Positions 9,039 through 19,076 of a DNA stretch of 64,000 nt are shown one piece after another. The notes under the pieces are model-generated. The model was not told where the DNA came from. It searched no databases and was given only the letters and a program-made list of their open reading frames with translations. Positions within the stretch are counted from its first letter, which is position 1; every line of letters begins with the position of its first letter. This DNA is from Acinetobacter sp. ASP199 (GTDB lineage: Bacteria > Pseudomonadota > Gammaproteobacteria > Pseudomonadales > Moraxellaceae). The translations under genes were made by a program, and so were the position numbers. The stretch lies in NCBI RefSeq assembly GCF_022700675.1, contig NZ_CP062182.1:2852001-2916000 (forward strand). The letters run 5' to 3'.

Positions 9039-10619
9039 TCAATTCTTGTTTTGCTCTTGCGGAATGATATGGACTTTTTCGATCTTGTGACCGTCCATCG
9101 TCACTACTTCAAAGATATGACCATCGGCTTCGAACTTCTCGCCATTTTCAGGCAGACGACCGAGATGGAACAGAATATAGCCCGACAGCGTCGAGTATTC
9201 TTCTGATTCATCCACCAGATCACGGCCAATCAGCAAGGATACATGACGGATATCGGTTGAGCCTTCAAGTAGAAGGCTACCATCATGCAAACTTTCAGCT
9301 GCAGTTTCCATTTCATCTTCATCCGGGAATTCACCAGCAATGGCTTCTAGCACATCAATTGGTGTCGCAATCCCTTCAATCGAACCATATTCGTTCAGGA
9401 CAATCGCCATTTGTAGTGGTGCCTGACGCAACTGGTCCATGACCATCAGCACCTGAGCATTTTCATGCACAATCACCGGTTCACGTAGATGTTTTTCGAA
9501 ATCAAGTACACCTGTTTCAATGTATTCGTTTAATACTTTATGGGTCAGGACTACACCAGCAATATTGTCCAGCTCGCCACGTGCCACGATCAGGCGTGAA
9601 TGACTCATCTGCAATAGATTAGCCTTAATGGTGGACTCATCTTCATCCAGATCAATCCATTCCAGTTCAGGACGCGGGGTCATCACTGATTTCACCGGAC
9701 GTTCAGATAGACCGAGTACGCCCTGCACCATCACACTGTGATAAACACCATTTTCATCATCATTGAAAACTTCGTCAGCGAAGGCACGCGTTGCCAGTAC
9801 ATCTTCCGGTTCAGAAGCGTCATTGTCCTGAGCAGGTTTACCACCAAGCATACGCATTACAGCTGAAGCAGTGCGGTAACGCAGATCTGTGGTCGTCACC
9901 ATTTTTTCCTGATTGCGTTTCATGGTCTGGTTAATAAATTCGACAATGACCGAGAAACCAATCGCTGCGTACAGGTAGCCTTTTGGAATATGGAAACCAA
10001 AGCCTTCAACTACCAGAGAGAAACCGATCATCATCAGGAAGCCAAGACATAGAATCACCACGGTAGGATGACGATTGACGAAATCCATTAAGGCCTTGGA
10101 AGCCCAGAGCATGATACCGACGGCGATAATCACCGCAATCATCATGACCGACAGGTCTTTGACCATACCCACAGCAGTAATAACACTGTCGAGTGAGAAC
10201 ACGGCATCCAGAACCACGATCTGAACAATCACCATCCAGAATACAGCATGCACCGGATTTTCTTCTTTGACCACTGGCTTGGCTTCAAGGCGCTCATGTA
10301 ATTCCATGGTGCCTTTAAATAACAGGAATACCCCACCAAACAACAGAATCAGGTCACGTCCGGAAAATGGATGATCAAAAATATAGAAGAACGGTTCAGT
10401 CAGCGTGACCACCCAGGCAATAGAAGCCAGCAGGATCAGACGCATGATCAAGGCCAGGCTCAAACCTAAAATTCGAGCAGTATTACGTTGTTCCGGCGGC
10501 AGTTTTTCCGCAAGAATTGCAATAAAAACCAGGTTATCGATGCCCAGAACAATTTCCAGCACAATCAGAGTCAGCAAGCCAATCCAGGCAGAAGGATCTG
10601 ACATCCATTCAAAAATCAT
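9039..10619 (-). CDS. TerC-family membrane protein with CBS and CorC/HlyC domains
   Basis: 526 aa. The N-terminal 240 residues are a TerC domain with about seven helices and acidic intramembrane motifs ([15 protein letters not shown] and [17 protein letters not shown]). Next come a pair of CBS domains (about residues 300-420) and a C-terminal CorC_HlyC domain. This is the YoaE/YegH-type arrangement. TerC relatives are linked to Mn2+ or Ca2+ efflux at the membrane; metal and direction are inferred. An AGGAGAG ribosome-binding site precedes the ATG. I looked for a yybP-ykoY manganese riboswitch upstream and saw none. Confidence 0.88.
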   Translation of the reverse strand: MIFEWMSDPSAWIGLLTLIVLEIVLGIDNLVFIAILAEKLPPEQRNTARILGLSLALIMRLILLASIAWVVTLTEPFFYIFDHPFSGRDLILLFGGVFLLFKGTMELHERLEAKPVVKEENPVHAVFWMVIVQIVVLDAVFSLDSVITAVGMVKDLSVMMIAVIIAVGIMLWASKALMDFVNRHPTVVILCLGFLMMIGFSLVVEGFGFHIPKGYLYAAIGFSVIVEFINQTMKRNQEKMVTTTDLRYRTASAVMRMLGGKPAQDNDASEPEDVLATRAFADEVFNDDENGVYHSVMVQGVLGLSERPVKSVMTPRPELEWIDLDEDESTIKANLLQMSHSRLIVARGELDNIAGVVLTHKVLNEYIETGVLDFEKHLREPVIVHENAQVLMVMDQLRQAPLQMAIVLNEYGSIEGIATPIDVLEAIAGEFPDEDEMETAAESLHDGSLLLEGSTDIRHVSLLIGRDLVDESEEYSTLSGYILFHLGRLPENGEKFEADGHIFEVVTMDGHKIEKVHIIPQEQNKN

Positions 10620-10939
10620 TGCATTCTCTCCTGTAGATCAGTGGAAAGACATGCAATGCTGCTGCGTAGCGCGGAACTGTGTCCAGTTTGATTTAAAGAC
10701 TTGATATGGTGACGTTTTATCTGGTTAAAGCGCCAACTTCGACTACCCATGTGAATTCTATTGTAGTAAGACAGATTTTCAGTATAGCAAGTTCAAAATG
10801 AAATTCACCAGTTTTCATGCTTTGGTTTAAGCTTCCCGACTCTTGAATTCAGGATTGGCAAGGAGGATGCATAGAATTGTCATATTTTGAATATATGTTG
10901 TAGTAACAAAATTAAAAAATGATAAGGTGAAGGAAAGAC
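10620..10939. other. Intergenic region between divergent genes
   Basis: 320 bp separating the TerC-family gene (minus) from the LOG gene (plus). It must hold both promoters, and a TATACT-like -10 on the minus strand is visible near 10780. I see no open frame, RNA gene or repeat. Confidence 0.6.
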
Positions 10940-11557
10940 ATGACTAGCGTAATTCAAATGACCGAACATAAAAACAAATCTCCCCGCACTACCCGCCCGC
11001 TCGTTGCCCTGTATTGTGGTTCACGTGCTGGTAATAATCCTATTTATCAGGAAAAAGCTATTCAGCTTGTACAGAATCTAGCTCAGCAAGGCTTTGGTCT
11101 GGTCTACGGCGGTGCCAGTATCGGCCTGATGGGTCAGGTCGCTGATGCGATGATTGCACATGGCGGTGAAGCCGTGGGCGTGATTCCCGAGTTTATGCTG
11201 GATTATGAAATCGCGCATAACAAACTGACGGAACTGCACATTGTGCAGTCCATGCATGAACGTAAAGCTTTAATGGCAGAACGCGCCTGTGCTTTCGTTG
11301 CCCTGCCCGGTGGACTAGGTACCTTTGAGGAAATACTGGAAATTGCAACCTGGGGTCAGCTGAATCAGCACCAGAAACCCATGATGCTGTATAACGTGAA
11401 TAACTTCTATGATCCACTCATTGCCCAGCTAGATCATGCAGTAAATGAAGGTTTCCTGCCACCTCAGCATCGTGCCAAATTGATCATCTGTGAACATTCC
11501 ACACATATTTTTAATGCCCTGAAAAATCTGGGCAGTCCAAAACAGTTTGCAATTTAA
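10940..11557 (+). CDS. LOG-family protein (TIGR00730 Rossmann fold)
   Basis: 205 aa. It contains the lysine-decarboxylase-like/LOG signature PGGLGTFEEILEIATWGQ and an N-terminal CGSRAGNNPIY nucleotide-binding segment, with GGASIGLMG between. LOG enzymes release the base from nucleoside 5'-monophosphates (cytokinin ribotides in plants), and in bacteria they probably act as nucleotide N-glycosidases. AAGGAAAG stands in front of the ATG. The gene ends in a strong terminator shared with the convergent permease. Confidence 0.88.
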   Translation: MTSVIQMTEHKNKSPRTTRPLVALYCGSRAGNNPIYQEKAIQLVQNLAQQGFGLVYGGASIGLMGQVADAMIAHGGEAVGVIPEFMLDYEIAHNKLTELHIVQSMHERKALMAERACAFVALPGGLGTFEEILEIATWGQLNQHQKPMMLYNVNNFYDPLIAQLDHAVNEGFLPPQHRAKLIICEHSTHIFNALKNLGSPKQFAI

Positions 11558-11576
11558 AAAATTAAATTTCAAAAAC

Positions 11577-11607
11577 AAAAAAAGCGAGCACTGGGCTCGC
11601 TTTTTTA
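11577..11607. terminator. Bidirectional terminator
   Basis: AAAAAAGCGAG and CTCGCTTTTTT form the stem with a 7-nt loop, between the convergent LOG and PiT-like genes. Confidence 0.87.
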
Positions 11608-11618
11608 TCGAATTAATT

Positions 11619-12593
11619 TTATCGACCGAAGTTGGTCACGAACTCGTAGAACACCGGTAATGTGGTTGCCAGAATCACTGACATAGCCAGACCAAACATC
11701 AACTTCATTGCATCTTTGCTGACGTTGCGTGAAGTACGGTGTTTGCTCACACCATTGACGATCATCGAGATTGCAAACTCACGACCGGCCAATAGACCCA
11801 AGAACACCCATGTGGTACTCATTGGGATATTGCTCCACTCTTTGAAGATCAACAAGATAATCGCATAGATAAAGTCAACAATCGTTGCTGCACGGACATC
11901 GGTGACATCGGTTTTGGTATCGACAATCTTCTGGATAGCCCCGCCACGTTGATACAGAATCACACCCAGCAAGACAACGAACACCGCAATCGCAAACATC
12001 AGGAATTCGAATGGAACCTGACGTGGCACATACACAAAGATGTTAGCTAAATCTTGGATCAACCATTGGCTCCATAGGAAACCGGTTGATAACCATTGTA
12101 AGATCATCCATTTGGTCGAATGCTCTTGGTCTTTGGTTTGGTTAAAATAAACCGTCATTTTGTTGGCAACAAAACGGTAAATCAGCAAGGCTGAGATGAA
12201 GGCTACCGCATAGCCCATCATCGATTTTACCATCATCGAACCTAAGCTCGCTGGAGAGAAAATGGTGAGCACCAAGAATGTGGTACTGACTGGAATACCA
12301 TATTTGGTTAATAGCAAAAGTAGAATTGGCGGTACAATATACAGCCAGGTAATCCCACCCTCAGGGAATGGAATCGTTTCGAGACGGCCATAAGATGCAT
12401 CTCCTACTCCTGACGCATACCAGCCATAGACCAGCACTGCCACCAGAATGGCGCTGATGTAGATCCATAGTACCCACCATGGGCGATGCGAGTTGGAGGA
12501 GATAAACGTCCCCAATGTCTGAGGAACATCATTTCCCACGATGGAATAGGCTGCCAAACAAAAGCCTATTACCATCAATATTTCGATGGACAT
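11619..12593 (-). CDS. PiT-like inorganic phosphate permease
   Basis: 324 aa with about nine hydrophobic helices. Three segments resemble PiT signatures: AAYSIVGNDVPQTLGTF near the N-terminus (compare GANDxxNxxGT), GIPVSTTFLVLTI, and NIPMSTTWVFLGLLAGREFAI (compare PVSTTH). It is divergent from classical PitA, so phosphate is inferred. An in-frame start at 12713 exists, but it would place a Pho-box-like triple repeat (12657-12685) inside the gene, so I use the ATG of MSIEILMVIG at 12593. The Pho box supports a phosphate-starvation role. Confidence 0.72.
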   Translation of the reverse strand: MSIEILMVIGFCLAAYSIVGNDVPQTLGTFISSNSHRPWWVLWIYISAILVAVLVYGWYASGVGDASYGRLETIPFPEGGITWLYIVPPILLLLLTKYGIPVSTTFLVLTIFSPASLGSMMVKSMMGYAVAFISALLIYRFVANKMTVYFNQTKDQEHSTKWMILQWLSTGFLWSQWLIQDLANIFVYVPRQVPFEFLMFAIAVFVVLLGVILYQRGGAIQKIVDTKTDVTDVRAATIVDFIYAIILLIFKEWSNIPMSTTWVFLGLLAGREFAISMIVNGVSKHRTSRNVSKDAMKLMFGLAMSVILATTLPVFYEFVTNFGR

Positions 12594-12656
12594 AAAAACC
12601 AAACCTTTTCGAGGACCATGCCAAAACAGCATGGTGGAAAAATTTCCCCCAAGATT

Positions 12657-12685
12657 ATGACGGTTGTATTGCAGTTTAATGACAA
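12657..12685 (-). promoter_or_regulatory. Candidate Pho box upstream of the PiT-like gene
   Basis: Minus-strand heptamers TTGTCAT, CTGCAAT and CCGTCAT are spaced by exactly four bases (TAAA, ACAA), giving the 11-bp direct-repeat period of PhoB sites (consensus CTGTCAT per half). Matches are 6/7, 5/7 and 6/7. It lies 64 bp before the chosen start. Confidence 0.6.
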
Positions 12686-12712
12686 TCCTGTCATATATTT
12701 TGTTGCCAAACA

Positions 12713-12736
12713 TAAAAAGGGCACCTTAGCGCCCTC
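12713..12736 (-). terminator. Terminator of the choice-of-anchor-I gene
   Basis: On the minus strand AGGGC and GCCCT close an 8-nt loop and are followed by T5, 16 nt past the stop at 12752. It insulates the Pho-boxed permease from the upstream gene. Confidence 0.7.
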
Positions 12737-12751
12737 TTCTGTCCAAGCTTG

Positions 12752-14575
12752 TTATTTTAAGTTGAGTTGGTAAACCGCAGTCGTTCCACTCACTTCATTG
12801 CCTACAGCCAAAAGTGGCTGAGCATTTGGTGAATCTTTCGCTGAAATAAACACCAAACCTTCAGGTCCTAAATCACCGGCTTGACCTAACTTAATCTGTT
12901 CATCGGTTGCTTCAAAATTTCTTGAGTTGATGTATTGGATAAATTTTGGCGCACGTGGTGAACTCACGTCATAGACCATGATTCCACCCACACGTTCTAA
13001 TCCTACAAAGGCAAAGGTCTTCTCGCCAATTTTCCCGAGAGTCACGCCTTCAGGTTCTGGCCCCTTATTATCACTACGGTTATCTAGACCTGTTTCTTCA
13101 TGGTTAAAGTTAAAGATTTTTGGATAATGCTGTGCAATATGCTGTTCAAACTGATCGCCTGAATCCCAAACTAAATCCAGACCCGTTTGATTTTCATTTT
13201 CAGACCAGATACTGAATGAACGAGCGCCATAGCTATATAAATGGTCGTAGACCAAGTGACCGCGCTCATTGAGTTTCGGCGAGCTATCAGCATTTTTTTG
13301 ATAGCCTTCCGTCCATGTGATATTTAAACGACCGAGCATGTGGTCTTCACGACATGCTTTCGCATCGCCATCCACTGCACCACAATATGCAAAGTTCGCA
13401 GGATTCAACTCAGCACCTTTGGCCAACGCGCGTAAATGAGCCGGTAAATCATCTCCTAATCGACGATCAAAGCCCTTGGTGTGAACCAAATGCTTAACAC
13501 GCCATTCTTCTACGAAACCTTTTGTTAAGCCATTATTAAAATAAGCAGGTGTATTTTCACCCCAAGCCCGTGCATCACCTTCGTTGGCAGTCACAATATA
13601 AGTCTGACCTGCAACCTCATAACTGGCAATCGCATCTGGCATATATAAACCACGAACATTGGCCCAAGTTCGAATGTTAATTTTGCCAGTTTCATCGGCG
13701 CCATCTAAATCACTGACATCCATGCCATTACCGACTTGACCATGGTCTTTGTAACCAAGCGGATAAACAGCCAAAACTTTGGCATTCACCACATCAAGCT
13801 TTGCGAGTGCATTATTTTCTTGCAAAGAAGCCCATGCCGTTTTGCCATCGGCAGACACGGTAATATATTCAGGTTCAAAATCTTGAGAGGCGCTGGCATT
13901 TGGACCAAAGATCCGTACACCTTGCTCACGGAGCTGTGCTTCTTGCCCATTGAAGGCATGGAAATCAGCAATACGTACCACGGGTGCTTTGAGATTATCT
14001 AAACTGATGACTGCGATTGAACCTTCTGGGTCAACTTGATAATCATCCGATGGTTCACCTTCATTGGCCACCAATATCGTTTTACCGTCAGGTGTAAATG
14101 TCAACATGTCAGGCAAAGCACCCACTTTCACGTGTGCAAGTTTACTCAAATCAGACGCCTGATACAGCGCAACATAACCATCTTCGGTTTTATCAGCCAT
14201 TTGTACAGCAACTGCCACTATCCCATTGTGCACAGCAACGCTATTGACCTCGGCACCTTCTGCTATGTCTGAAACTGAAATAGCTTCAATCTTTTGTGGT
14301 TTTGTAGGATCGCTTAAATCCAAAACATCGAGTACTCCTGCCTGTGCATTGACCACAAATAAACGTTGAGATTGTGCATCATAGGCTGGAATTTCGGCAG
14401 CACTTTGAGCAAAAATACCCGATTCATAGCCACCAATTTTGACAAGCTCAATACTGTTCGGTGTTTTCTCTACTGGCGGGGAGGTTTGTTCATTATCATC
14501 ATTACATGCACTCAGCCCAAACGCCAGAATAGAAACCAACAATGCTTTTTTTTGAAATTTCATTTTGTTATTCAT
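12752..14575 (-). CDS. Choice-of-anchor I family lipoprotein
   Basis: 607 aa. The N-terminus is a lipoprotein signal peptide with lipobox FGLSAC (Cys near residue 23), followed by an Asp/Glu/Gln linker. The rest is a beta-propeller-like chain with segments such as LTFTPDGKTILVANEGEPSDDY, VEYITVSADGKTAW-like repeats and KGPEPEGVTLG, as in choice-of-anchor I proteins, which are often linked to phosphatases or nucleotidases. Likely anchored in the outer membrane or facing the periplasm. A triple Pho-box-like repeat lies 47 bp upstream, so phosphate starvation probably induces it. Enzymatic activity is not shown by the sequence. Confidence 0.85.
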   Translation of the reverse strand: MNNKMKFQKKALLVSILAFGLSACNDDNEQTSPPVEKTPNSIELVKIGGYESGIFAQSAAEIPAYDAQSQRLFVVNAQAGVLDVLDLSDPTKPQKIEAISVSDIAEGAEVNSVAVHNGIVAVAVQMADKTEDGYVALYQASDLSKLAHVKVGALPDMLTFTPDGKTILVANEGEPSDDYQVDPEGSIAVISLDNLKAPVVRIADFHAFNGQEAQLREQGVRIFGPNASASQDFEPEYITVSADGKTAWASLQENNALAKLDVVNAKVLAVYPLGYKDHGQVGNGMDVSDLDGADETGKINIRTWANVRGLYMPDAIASYEVAGQTYIVTANEGDARAWGENTPAYFNNGLTKGFVEEWRVKHLVHTKGFDRRLGDDLPAHLRALAKGAELNPANFAYCGAVDGDAKACREDHMLGRLNITWTEGYQKNADSSPKLNERGHLVYDHLYSYGARSFSIWSENENQTGLDLVWDSGDQFEQHIAQHYPKIFNFNHEETGLDNRSDNKGPEPEGVTLGKIGEKTFAFVGLERVGGIMVYDVSSPRAPKFIQYINSRNFEATDEQIKLGQAGDLGPEGLVFISAKDSPNAQPLLAVGNEVSGTTAVYQLNLK

Positions 14576-14621
14576 CTAGTTTTAAATTCTGTTTAATCTA
14601 TAAACATAAAATTTCATTTCG

Positions 14622-14650
14622 ATGACCATTTAATGTCATGATCATGACAA
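14622..14650 (-). promoter_or_regulatory. Candidate Pho box upstream of the choice-of-anchor-I gene
   Basis: Minus-strand heptamers TTGTCAT, ATGACAT and TGGTCAT with four-base spacers (GATC, TAAA) keep the 11-bp PhoB period; matches to CTGTCAT are 6/7, 5/7 and 5/7. The first two halves also make a perfect 16-bp palindrome (14634-14649). A TATGTT/TATAGA -10-like stretch follows 13-19 nt downstream. Confidence 0.58.
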
Positions 14651-14713
14651 TGGACGATGACCCGTTAAACTCTATGCCACAACATTAAGCTAAGCTGCCC
14701 TGATAAAAACCGT

Positions 14714-16105
14714 ATGAATGCCACCCCAACCCATCAAGCGCTGCAACCCGAATTTAGACTGCTGGTCTTATTGGTATCGATCGGCTTTTTCATGCAAGGT
14801 CTGGATACTACGATTATCAATACTGCCCTGCCTGCAATTGCTCGTAGTCTGCAGGAAGATCCATTACGAATGCACAGTGTGGTGGTGGCTTATGTGCTTT
14901 CGGTTGCAGCCTGTATTCCCTTGAGTGGCTGGCTGGCGGATCGTTTTGGGGTGCGTAATGTTTATTTTAGTGCCATCGTCATTTTTACTTTGGCTTCTAT
15001 AGGCTGTGCCAATGCCGATCATTTAAATGAATTACTGCTCTATCGAGTGCTACAAGGTATTGGTGGTGCATTGCTTTTGCCTGTCGGCCGTCTGGCAATG
15101 CTGAAAATTATTCCGCGGACTCAGTTTCTCTCTGCCATGAGCTTAATGAGCTTGGCAGGTTTAATTGGGCCACTCATCGGTCCAACTTTGGGTGGTTGGA
15201 TGGTGGAATATGTCTCATGGCATTGGGTGTTTCTGATTAATATTCCCATTGGCTTATTGGGAGTTTTAATTACCTTTAAAGCCATGCCCAACATTACTGA
15301 ACCGACAGTGAAACGTTTTGACTACAGCGGTTTTTTCTTGCTGTTGTTGGCGATGATTGGACTCTGTCTAGGCATCGAAAACTTTGCCAATCCACAAAGT
15401 CCGCTGTGGTGGAGTGTGGGTTTAATCGTAGCGGGGGCCTTGGCCTCTCTATTTTATGCCTATCATTCTCATACGCATGACAATGCACTATTTCGCAGTC
15501 AATTGTTCCGCAACAAAATCTATTCCATTGGCATTTTAGGGAATTTCTTTGCCCGTCTTGGCGGTAACTCAATTCCGTTTCTGTTACCGCTGATGTTGCA
15601 GGTTGCGTTTGGCTTTGAACCCTTTATTACCGGTTTGTTAATGATTCCAACCGTATTGGGTTCGTTGGCATCGAAACCTATTATTCGCAAGATCATTCAG
15701 CACTTTGGCTATCGCCAAGTGTTGCTGGTAAATACTTTGCTGGTGGGACTATGTATTGCCAGCTTTGCCCTGACTACGGCAGATACACCGATCTGGCTGC
15801 GTGCGATTCACTTCTTTATTTTTGGTATCCTGAACTCGCTGCAGTTTGTTTCCATGAATACCTTAACCTTAAAAGACCTGAGTCAGCAGGATGCCAGCAG
15901 CGGTAACAGTTTCCTGTCCATGATCATGATGCTATCAATGAGTATTGGGGTCGCACTGGCAGGTACGCTGGTCAATATGTTTAGTGCCTACTTTGGTCCG
16001 GAGCAGCTGGATAATGCGTTCCATCTCGCCCTGATCTGCCTGGGCTGTTTGAATGTAATTGCTGCCTATATTTTCTGGCATATTCCCAAGAATACGCCAG
16101 TATGA
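14714..16105 (+). CDS. DHA2-type MFS multidrug transporter (MdtD/EmrB-like)
   Basis: 463 aa and strongly hydrophobic, with the 14-helix DHA2 pattern. Motifs include GFFMQGLDTTIINTALPAIA in helix 1, the GWLADRFGVRNVYF loop 2-3 motif, LQGIGGALLLPVGRL, and antiporter motif C as GPLIGPTLGGWMVEYVSWHWVFLINIPIG. The family exports drugs by proton antiport. No periplasmic adaptor gene is beside it, so it may act alone like MdtD. Start at the ATG of MNATPTHQ. Confidence 0.87.
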   Translation: MNATPTHQALQPEFRLLVLLVSIGFFMQGLDTTIINTALPAIARSLQEDPLRMHSVVVAYVLSVAACIPLSGWLADRFGVRNVYFSAIVIFTLASIGCANADHLNELLLYRVLQGIGGALLLPVGRLAMLKIIPRTQFLSAMSLMSLAGLIGPLIGPTLGGWMVEYVSWHWVFLINIPIGLLGVLITFKAMPNITEPTVKRFDYSGFFLLLLAMIGLCLGIENFANPQSPLWWSVGLIVAGALASLFYAYHSHTHDNALFRSQLFRNKIYSIGILGNFFARLGGNSIPFLLPLMLQVAFGFEPFITGLLMIPTVLGSLASKPIIRKIIQHFGYRQVLLVNTLLVGLCIASFALTTADTPIWLRAIHFFIFGILNSLQFVSMNTLTLKDLSQQDASSGNSFLSMIMMLSMSIGVALAGTLVNMFSAYFGPEQLDNAFHLALICLGCLNVIAAYIFWHIPKNTPV

Positions 16106-16167
16106 TGGTCATTCCGATACAAGAGAAATCGGTATAAGCTAGATAGAGTCAGATTTTGAAGAACGTG

Positions 16168-16941
16168 ATGAAAAAGCCAACCAAGCATTATCCACCGCTC
16201 TGGGCAGCAATGATGAGTGTCATTCTGCTGCTAGCTGTGGTCTGTGCAATCTGGTGGTTGTTGTTGAAGCCTTTACCTGCCAACGCTTCTGAATATGACA
16301 TTCATGGTTTTGATGTCTCGCATCATCAGAAAGAGATTAACTGGAAGCAGATTCCCAAAGATAAATACCGTTTTGTGTATCTGAAATCGACCGAAGGCGG
16401 TGACTTTAAGGACAGTAAATTTCAGGGTAACTGGCTCAAGGCTCGCGAACAGGGCTTGCTGGTCGGGGCCTATCATTTTTATCGCCTCTGTCGGGATGGC
16501 AAGGTTCAAGCGCAGAACTTTATCGAAACCGTACCGAACAAAGCGGATGCCTTACCTCCGGTAATCGATCTTGAATATGACAGTAACTGTATCAATACCT
16601 ATTCCAAGGAAAAGTTACTCAAAGAAATTCAGGTCATGCATGACCTGCTCAAGCAGCACTATGGCAAGCAGCCCATGTTCTACACCTCTAAGGCTTTCTA
16701 CAATATTGTGCTGGCGGGGCAGTTTACTGATGTACCGCTCTGGGTGCGTGAATACAAGGGGCTGCCTGACCTGAAAAATCATCCGAAATGGCATTTCTGG
16801 CAGCATACCAGTCAGGGTCAGATCAAAGGTATTCCTACGCCTGTAGACCTGAATGTCTTTTATGGATCGGAAAAGGACTGGCTGAAATTCCTAAAACAGA
16901 ACGGTATTGAGACTGCACCTGCACAAAAGTCGGCAAAATAA
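16168..16941 (+). CDS. Glycoside hydrolase family 25 (lysozyme-like) protein
   Basis: 257 aa. One N-terminal transmembrane anchor (about residues 10-33) is followed by a GH25 domain. It has the opening GFDVSHHQKEINW, then FVYLKSTEGGDFKDSKF, GAYHFYRLC, and the catalytic acid motif VIDLEYD. GH25 enzymes cleave the N-acetylmuramyl-glucosaminyl bond of peptidoglycan. The protein is probably periplasmic, tethered to the inner membrane. I use the ATG of MKKPTKHY; the longer frame starts with TTG. Confidence 0.88.
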   Translation: MKKPTKHYPPLWAAMMSVILLLAVVCAIWWLLLKPLPANASEYDIHGFDVSHHQKEINWKQIPKDKYRFVYLKSTEGGDFKDSKFQGNWLKAREQGLLVGAYHFYRLCRDGKVQAQNFIETVPNKADALPPVIDLEYDSNCINTYSKEKLLKEIQVMHDLLKQHYGKQPMFYTSKAFYNIVLAGQFTDVPLWVREYKGLPDLKNHPKWHFWQHTSQGQIKGIPTPVDLNVFYGSEKDWLKFLKQNGIETAPAQKSAK

Positions 16942-16985
16942 TTCTACAATTACCATGTCATAAAAAAATAAAGGGGTAAATAGCT

Positions 16986-18002
16986 GTGAAGCTTGGGAAA
17001 ATTATCGTGGCTACCATTCTGATCGTGGTAGCGATACTTGGGGGAATGGGGGCTTATCTACTCCAACCTTCAGGTCAGCTCCGTGACTTTGACGCGTGGC
17101 AAGCCAAACCTGATAAACCTGCAAAAAGCTTAAATATCCGCTTTTTTGGGGTATCTACCCTGCTGTTTGATGATGGTCAGGAGCAGATTCTGATTGATGG
17201 CTTTTTTAGCCGCCCTAGCCTTTGGCAGGTCCTCAGTTCAAAAGTATCCAGCAACGCTGCGCTACTTCAGAATATTATTCAGGAGGAACAGCTGCATCGG
17301 ACACGAGCGATTTTAGTCACTCATAGTCACTATGATCATGCCCTGGATCTTCCTGAACTGGCCGCCCTGCTACCTCACACCCAGATCATCGGATCGAATA
17401 GCACCTTGAATATTGCACGCAGTCATCCGGGGGTAAAAGCATCACAACTACGGCGTGCTGTATCAGGGCAACCGCTCCAATCGGGACAGTTTAAAGTCAC
17501 TCCACTTGCTTCCGCACATACGCCTCCAACACCTGTGAATGATGATCTCGGTGAAGAAATCACAGCACCGCTGAAACTGCCTGCCAAGTTTTCTGACTTT
17601 AAGGAAGGCGGCAGCTTTGACTATCTGATTGAACATGACGGACAACAAATTCTGGTTAAAGCCAGCACAGGATTTATTCCGGGACAACTGAAGAATGTAC
17701 AGGCAGATATCCTATTTCTTGGTATTGCTCAACTGTCTCGACAGTCCGAGGATTATCAGAAATCCTATCTGCAACAAACGCTGGCAACTGTAAAACCAAA
17801 AATCGTCATTCCAATTCACTGGGATGATTTCTTTCAGCCGCTCAGTCAGCCCTTACAGTTTCTGCCACGCTTTGCTGATAATGTTCCCGAGAGTATGCGT
17901 ATTTTGATCAAGGCCGCTGAAGCCCAACAGATTCAGGTGGTACTGCTGAGCAATACTGGTCCCTATAGTCTTTTGAAATCAGCATCTTCCCAAGTGCTAT
18001 AA
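16986..18002 (+). CDS. MBL-fold metallo-hydrolase, membrane-anchored
   Basis: 338 aa with an N-terminal hydrophobic anchor (about residues 5-27) and a metallo-beta-lactamase fold. The zinc motif is THSHYDHALDLPEL (HxHxDH), with further ligands in the IPIHWDDF segment near residue 275. It resembles the NAPE-PLD/UlaG-like branch. The substrate is unknown, though the anchor suggests an envelope-side role. It uses a GTG start with AAGGGG nine bases upstream. It sits between the GH25 gene and dinB with short gaps, so all three may be cotranscribed. Confidence 0.85.
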   Translation: MKLGKIIVATILIVVAILGGMGAYLLQPSGQLRDFDAWQAKPDKPAKSLNIRFFGVSTLLFDDGQEQILIDGFFSRPSLWQVLSSKVSSNAALLQNIIQEEQLHRTRAILVTHSHYDHALDLPELAALLPHTQIIGSNSTLNIARSHPGVKASQLRRAVSGQPLQSGQFKVTPLASAHTPPTPVNDDLGEEITAPLKLPAKFSDFKEGGSFDYLIEHDGQQILVKASTGFIPGQLKNVQADILFLGIAQLSRQSEDYQKSYLQQTLATVKPKIVIPIHWDDFFQPLSQPLQFLPRFADNVPESMRILIKAAEAQQIQVVLLSNTGPYSLLKSASSQVL

Positions 18003-18020
18003 AGCCTTTTAAGATGGCGT

Positions 18021-19076
18021 ATGCGCAAAATTATCCATATCGATATGGACGCCTTCTACGCTTCGGTGGAACTGCGTGAACGTCCAGAATTAAAATCCTT
18101 GCCTGTGGTGATTGCATCGCATCATCCACGGGCTGTGGTTGCTGCTGCTTCGTATCCAGCTCGGGAATTTGGTGTGTATTCTGCCATGCCAATGAGTCAG
18201 GCGCGTAAACGTTGCTCACAGCTGATTGTGATTGAACCGGATTTCCAAAAATACCGTGAGGTCTCTTCCCAGATTCATCAGATTTTTCAAAAATATACGC
18301 CCGTCATTGAGCCACTTTCACTGGATGAAGCCTATCTGGATGTGACGAATAATCTACTACAAATCCCCAGTGCCACAGAAGTCGCGATGCGTATCCGTGA
18401 AGACATTTTCCAGATGACCGGACTCACAGCTTCTGCTGGTGTTGCACCCAATAAATTCCTGGCCAAGGTTGCCTCGGACTGGCATAAACCGAATGGTATT
18501 TGTGTAATCAAGCCTTCACAGGTACAAGCCTTTATTCAGGATTTACCGCTGAAGAAAATTCCCGGGGTCGGCAAGGTCACTCAGGAAAAACTAAACAGCC
18601 TGAATCTGGAAACTTTAGGCGACTTACAGAAGATGGATGAAGCCATCCTGATTCGGCATTTTGGAAAATATGGCAAGCGACTGCATCTCTATGCCCAAGG
18701 TATCGATGAGCGTCCGGTAGAAACCGAACGTGAACGCCAACAGATTTCCAAAGAAACCACCTTTGGTGATGACCTGACCCTCGACCAGTGCAGTCCTTAC
18801 TGGGATCAGTTAATTCAACAGGTCTGGAACAGCCTGGAAAAGAAACAGCTGACGGCCCGCGGCATTACCGTGAAACTCAGACTGAAAAATTTTCAGATCA
18901 TTCAGCATAGCCGCAGTTTCCGTTCTGTACTTAAAAATCCGTTAGAGATGCATCAGGCACTCCAGTTCTTGCTGCAAGATATGCATCTGGATCCTGCCCT
19001 GCAATTTCGTCTGATTGGCATTGGGGTGTATCAGCTGTCACCTCGCCAGCAAGAAGCACAATTGTCTCTGCTTTAA
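18021..19076 (+). CDS. dinB: DNA polymerase IV (Y family)
   Basis: 351 aa. Translesion polymerase with the catalytic motifs [13 protein letters not shown] (residues 5-17) and [10 protein letters not shown] (near 103), the fingers/palm segment [20 protein letters not shown], a helix-hairpin-helix thumb ([12 protein letters not shown]), and a little-finger domain at the C-terminus. Length is normal. I did not find a canonical beta-clamp peptide with certainty at the C-terminus. The gene starts 19 nt after the MBL gene. No LexA-type box is evident. Confidence 0.95.
   Translation: MRKIIHIDMDAFYASVELRERPELKSLPVVIASHHPRAVVAAASYPAREFGVYSAMPMSQARKRCSQLIVIEPDFQKYREVSSQIHQIFQKYTPVIEPLSLDEAYLDVTNNLLQIPSATEVAMRIREDIFQMTGLTASAGVAPNKFLAKVASDWHKPNGICVIKPSQVQAFIQDLPLKKIPGVGKVTQEKLNSLNLETLGDLQKMDEAILIRHFGKYGKRLHLYAQGIDERPVETERERQQISKETTFGDDLTLDQCSPYWDQLIQQVWNSLEKKQLTARGITVKLRLKNFQIIQHSRSFRSVLKNPLEMHQALQFLLQDMHLDPALQFRLIGIGVYQLSPRQQEAQLSLL

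Noticed and set aside
10620..10800. yybP-ykoY manganese riboswitch ahead of the TerC-family gene
   Set aside because: Expected for some TerC genes, but I see no conserved riboswitch core on the minus strand here.
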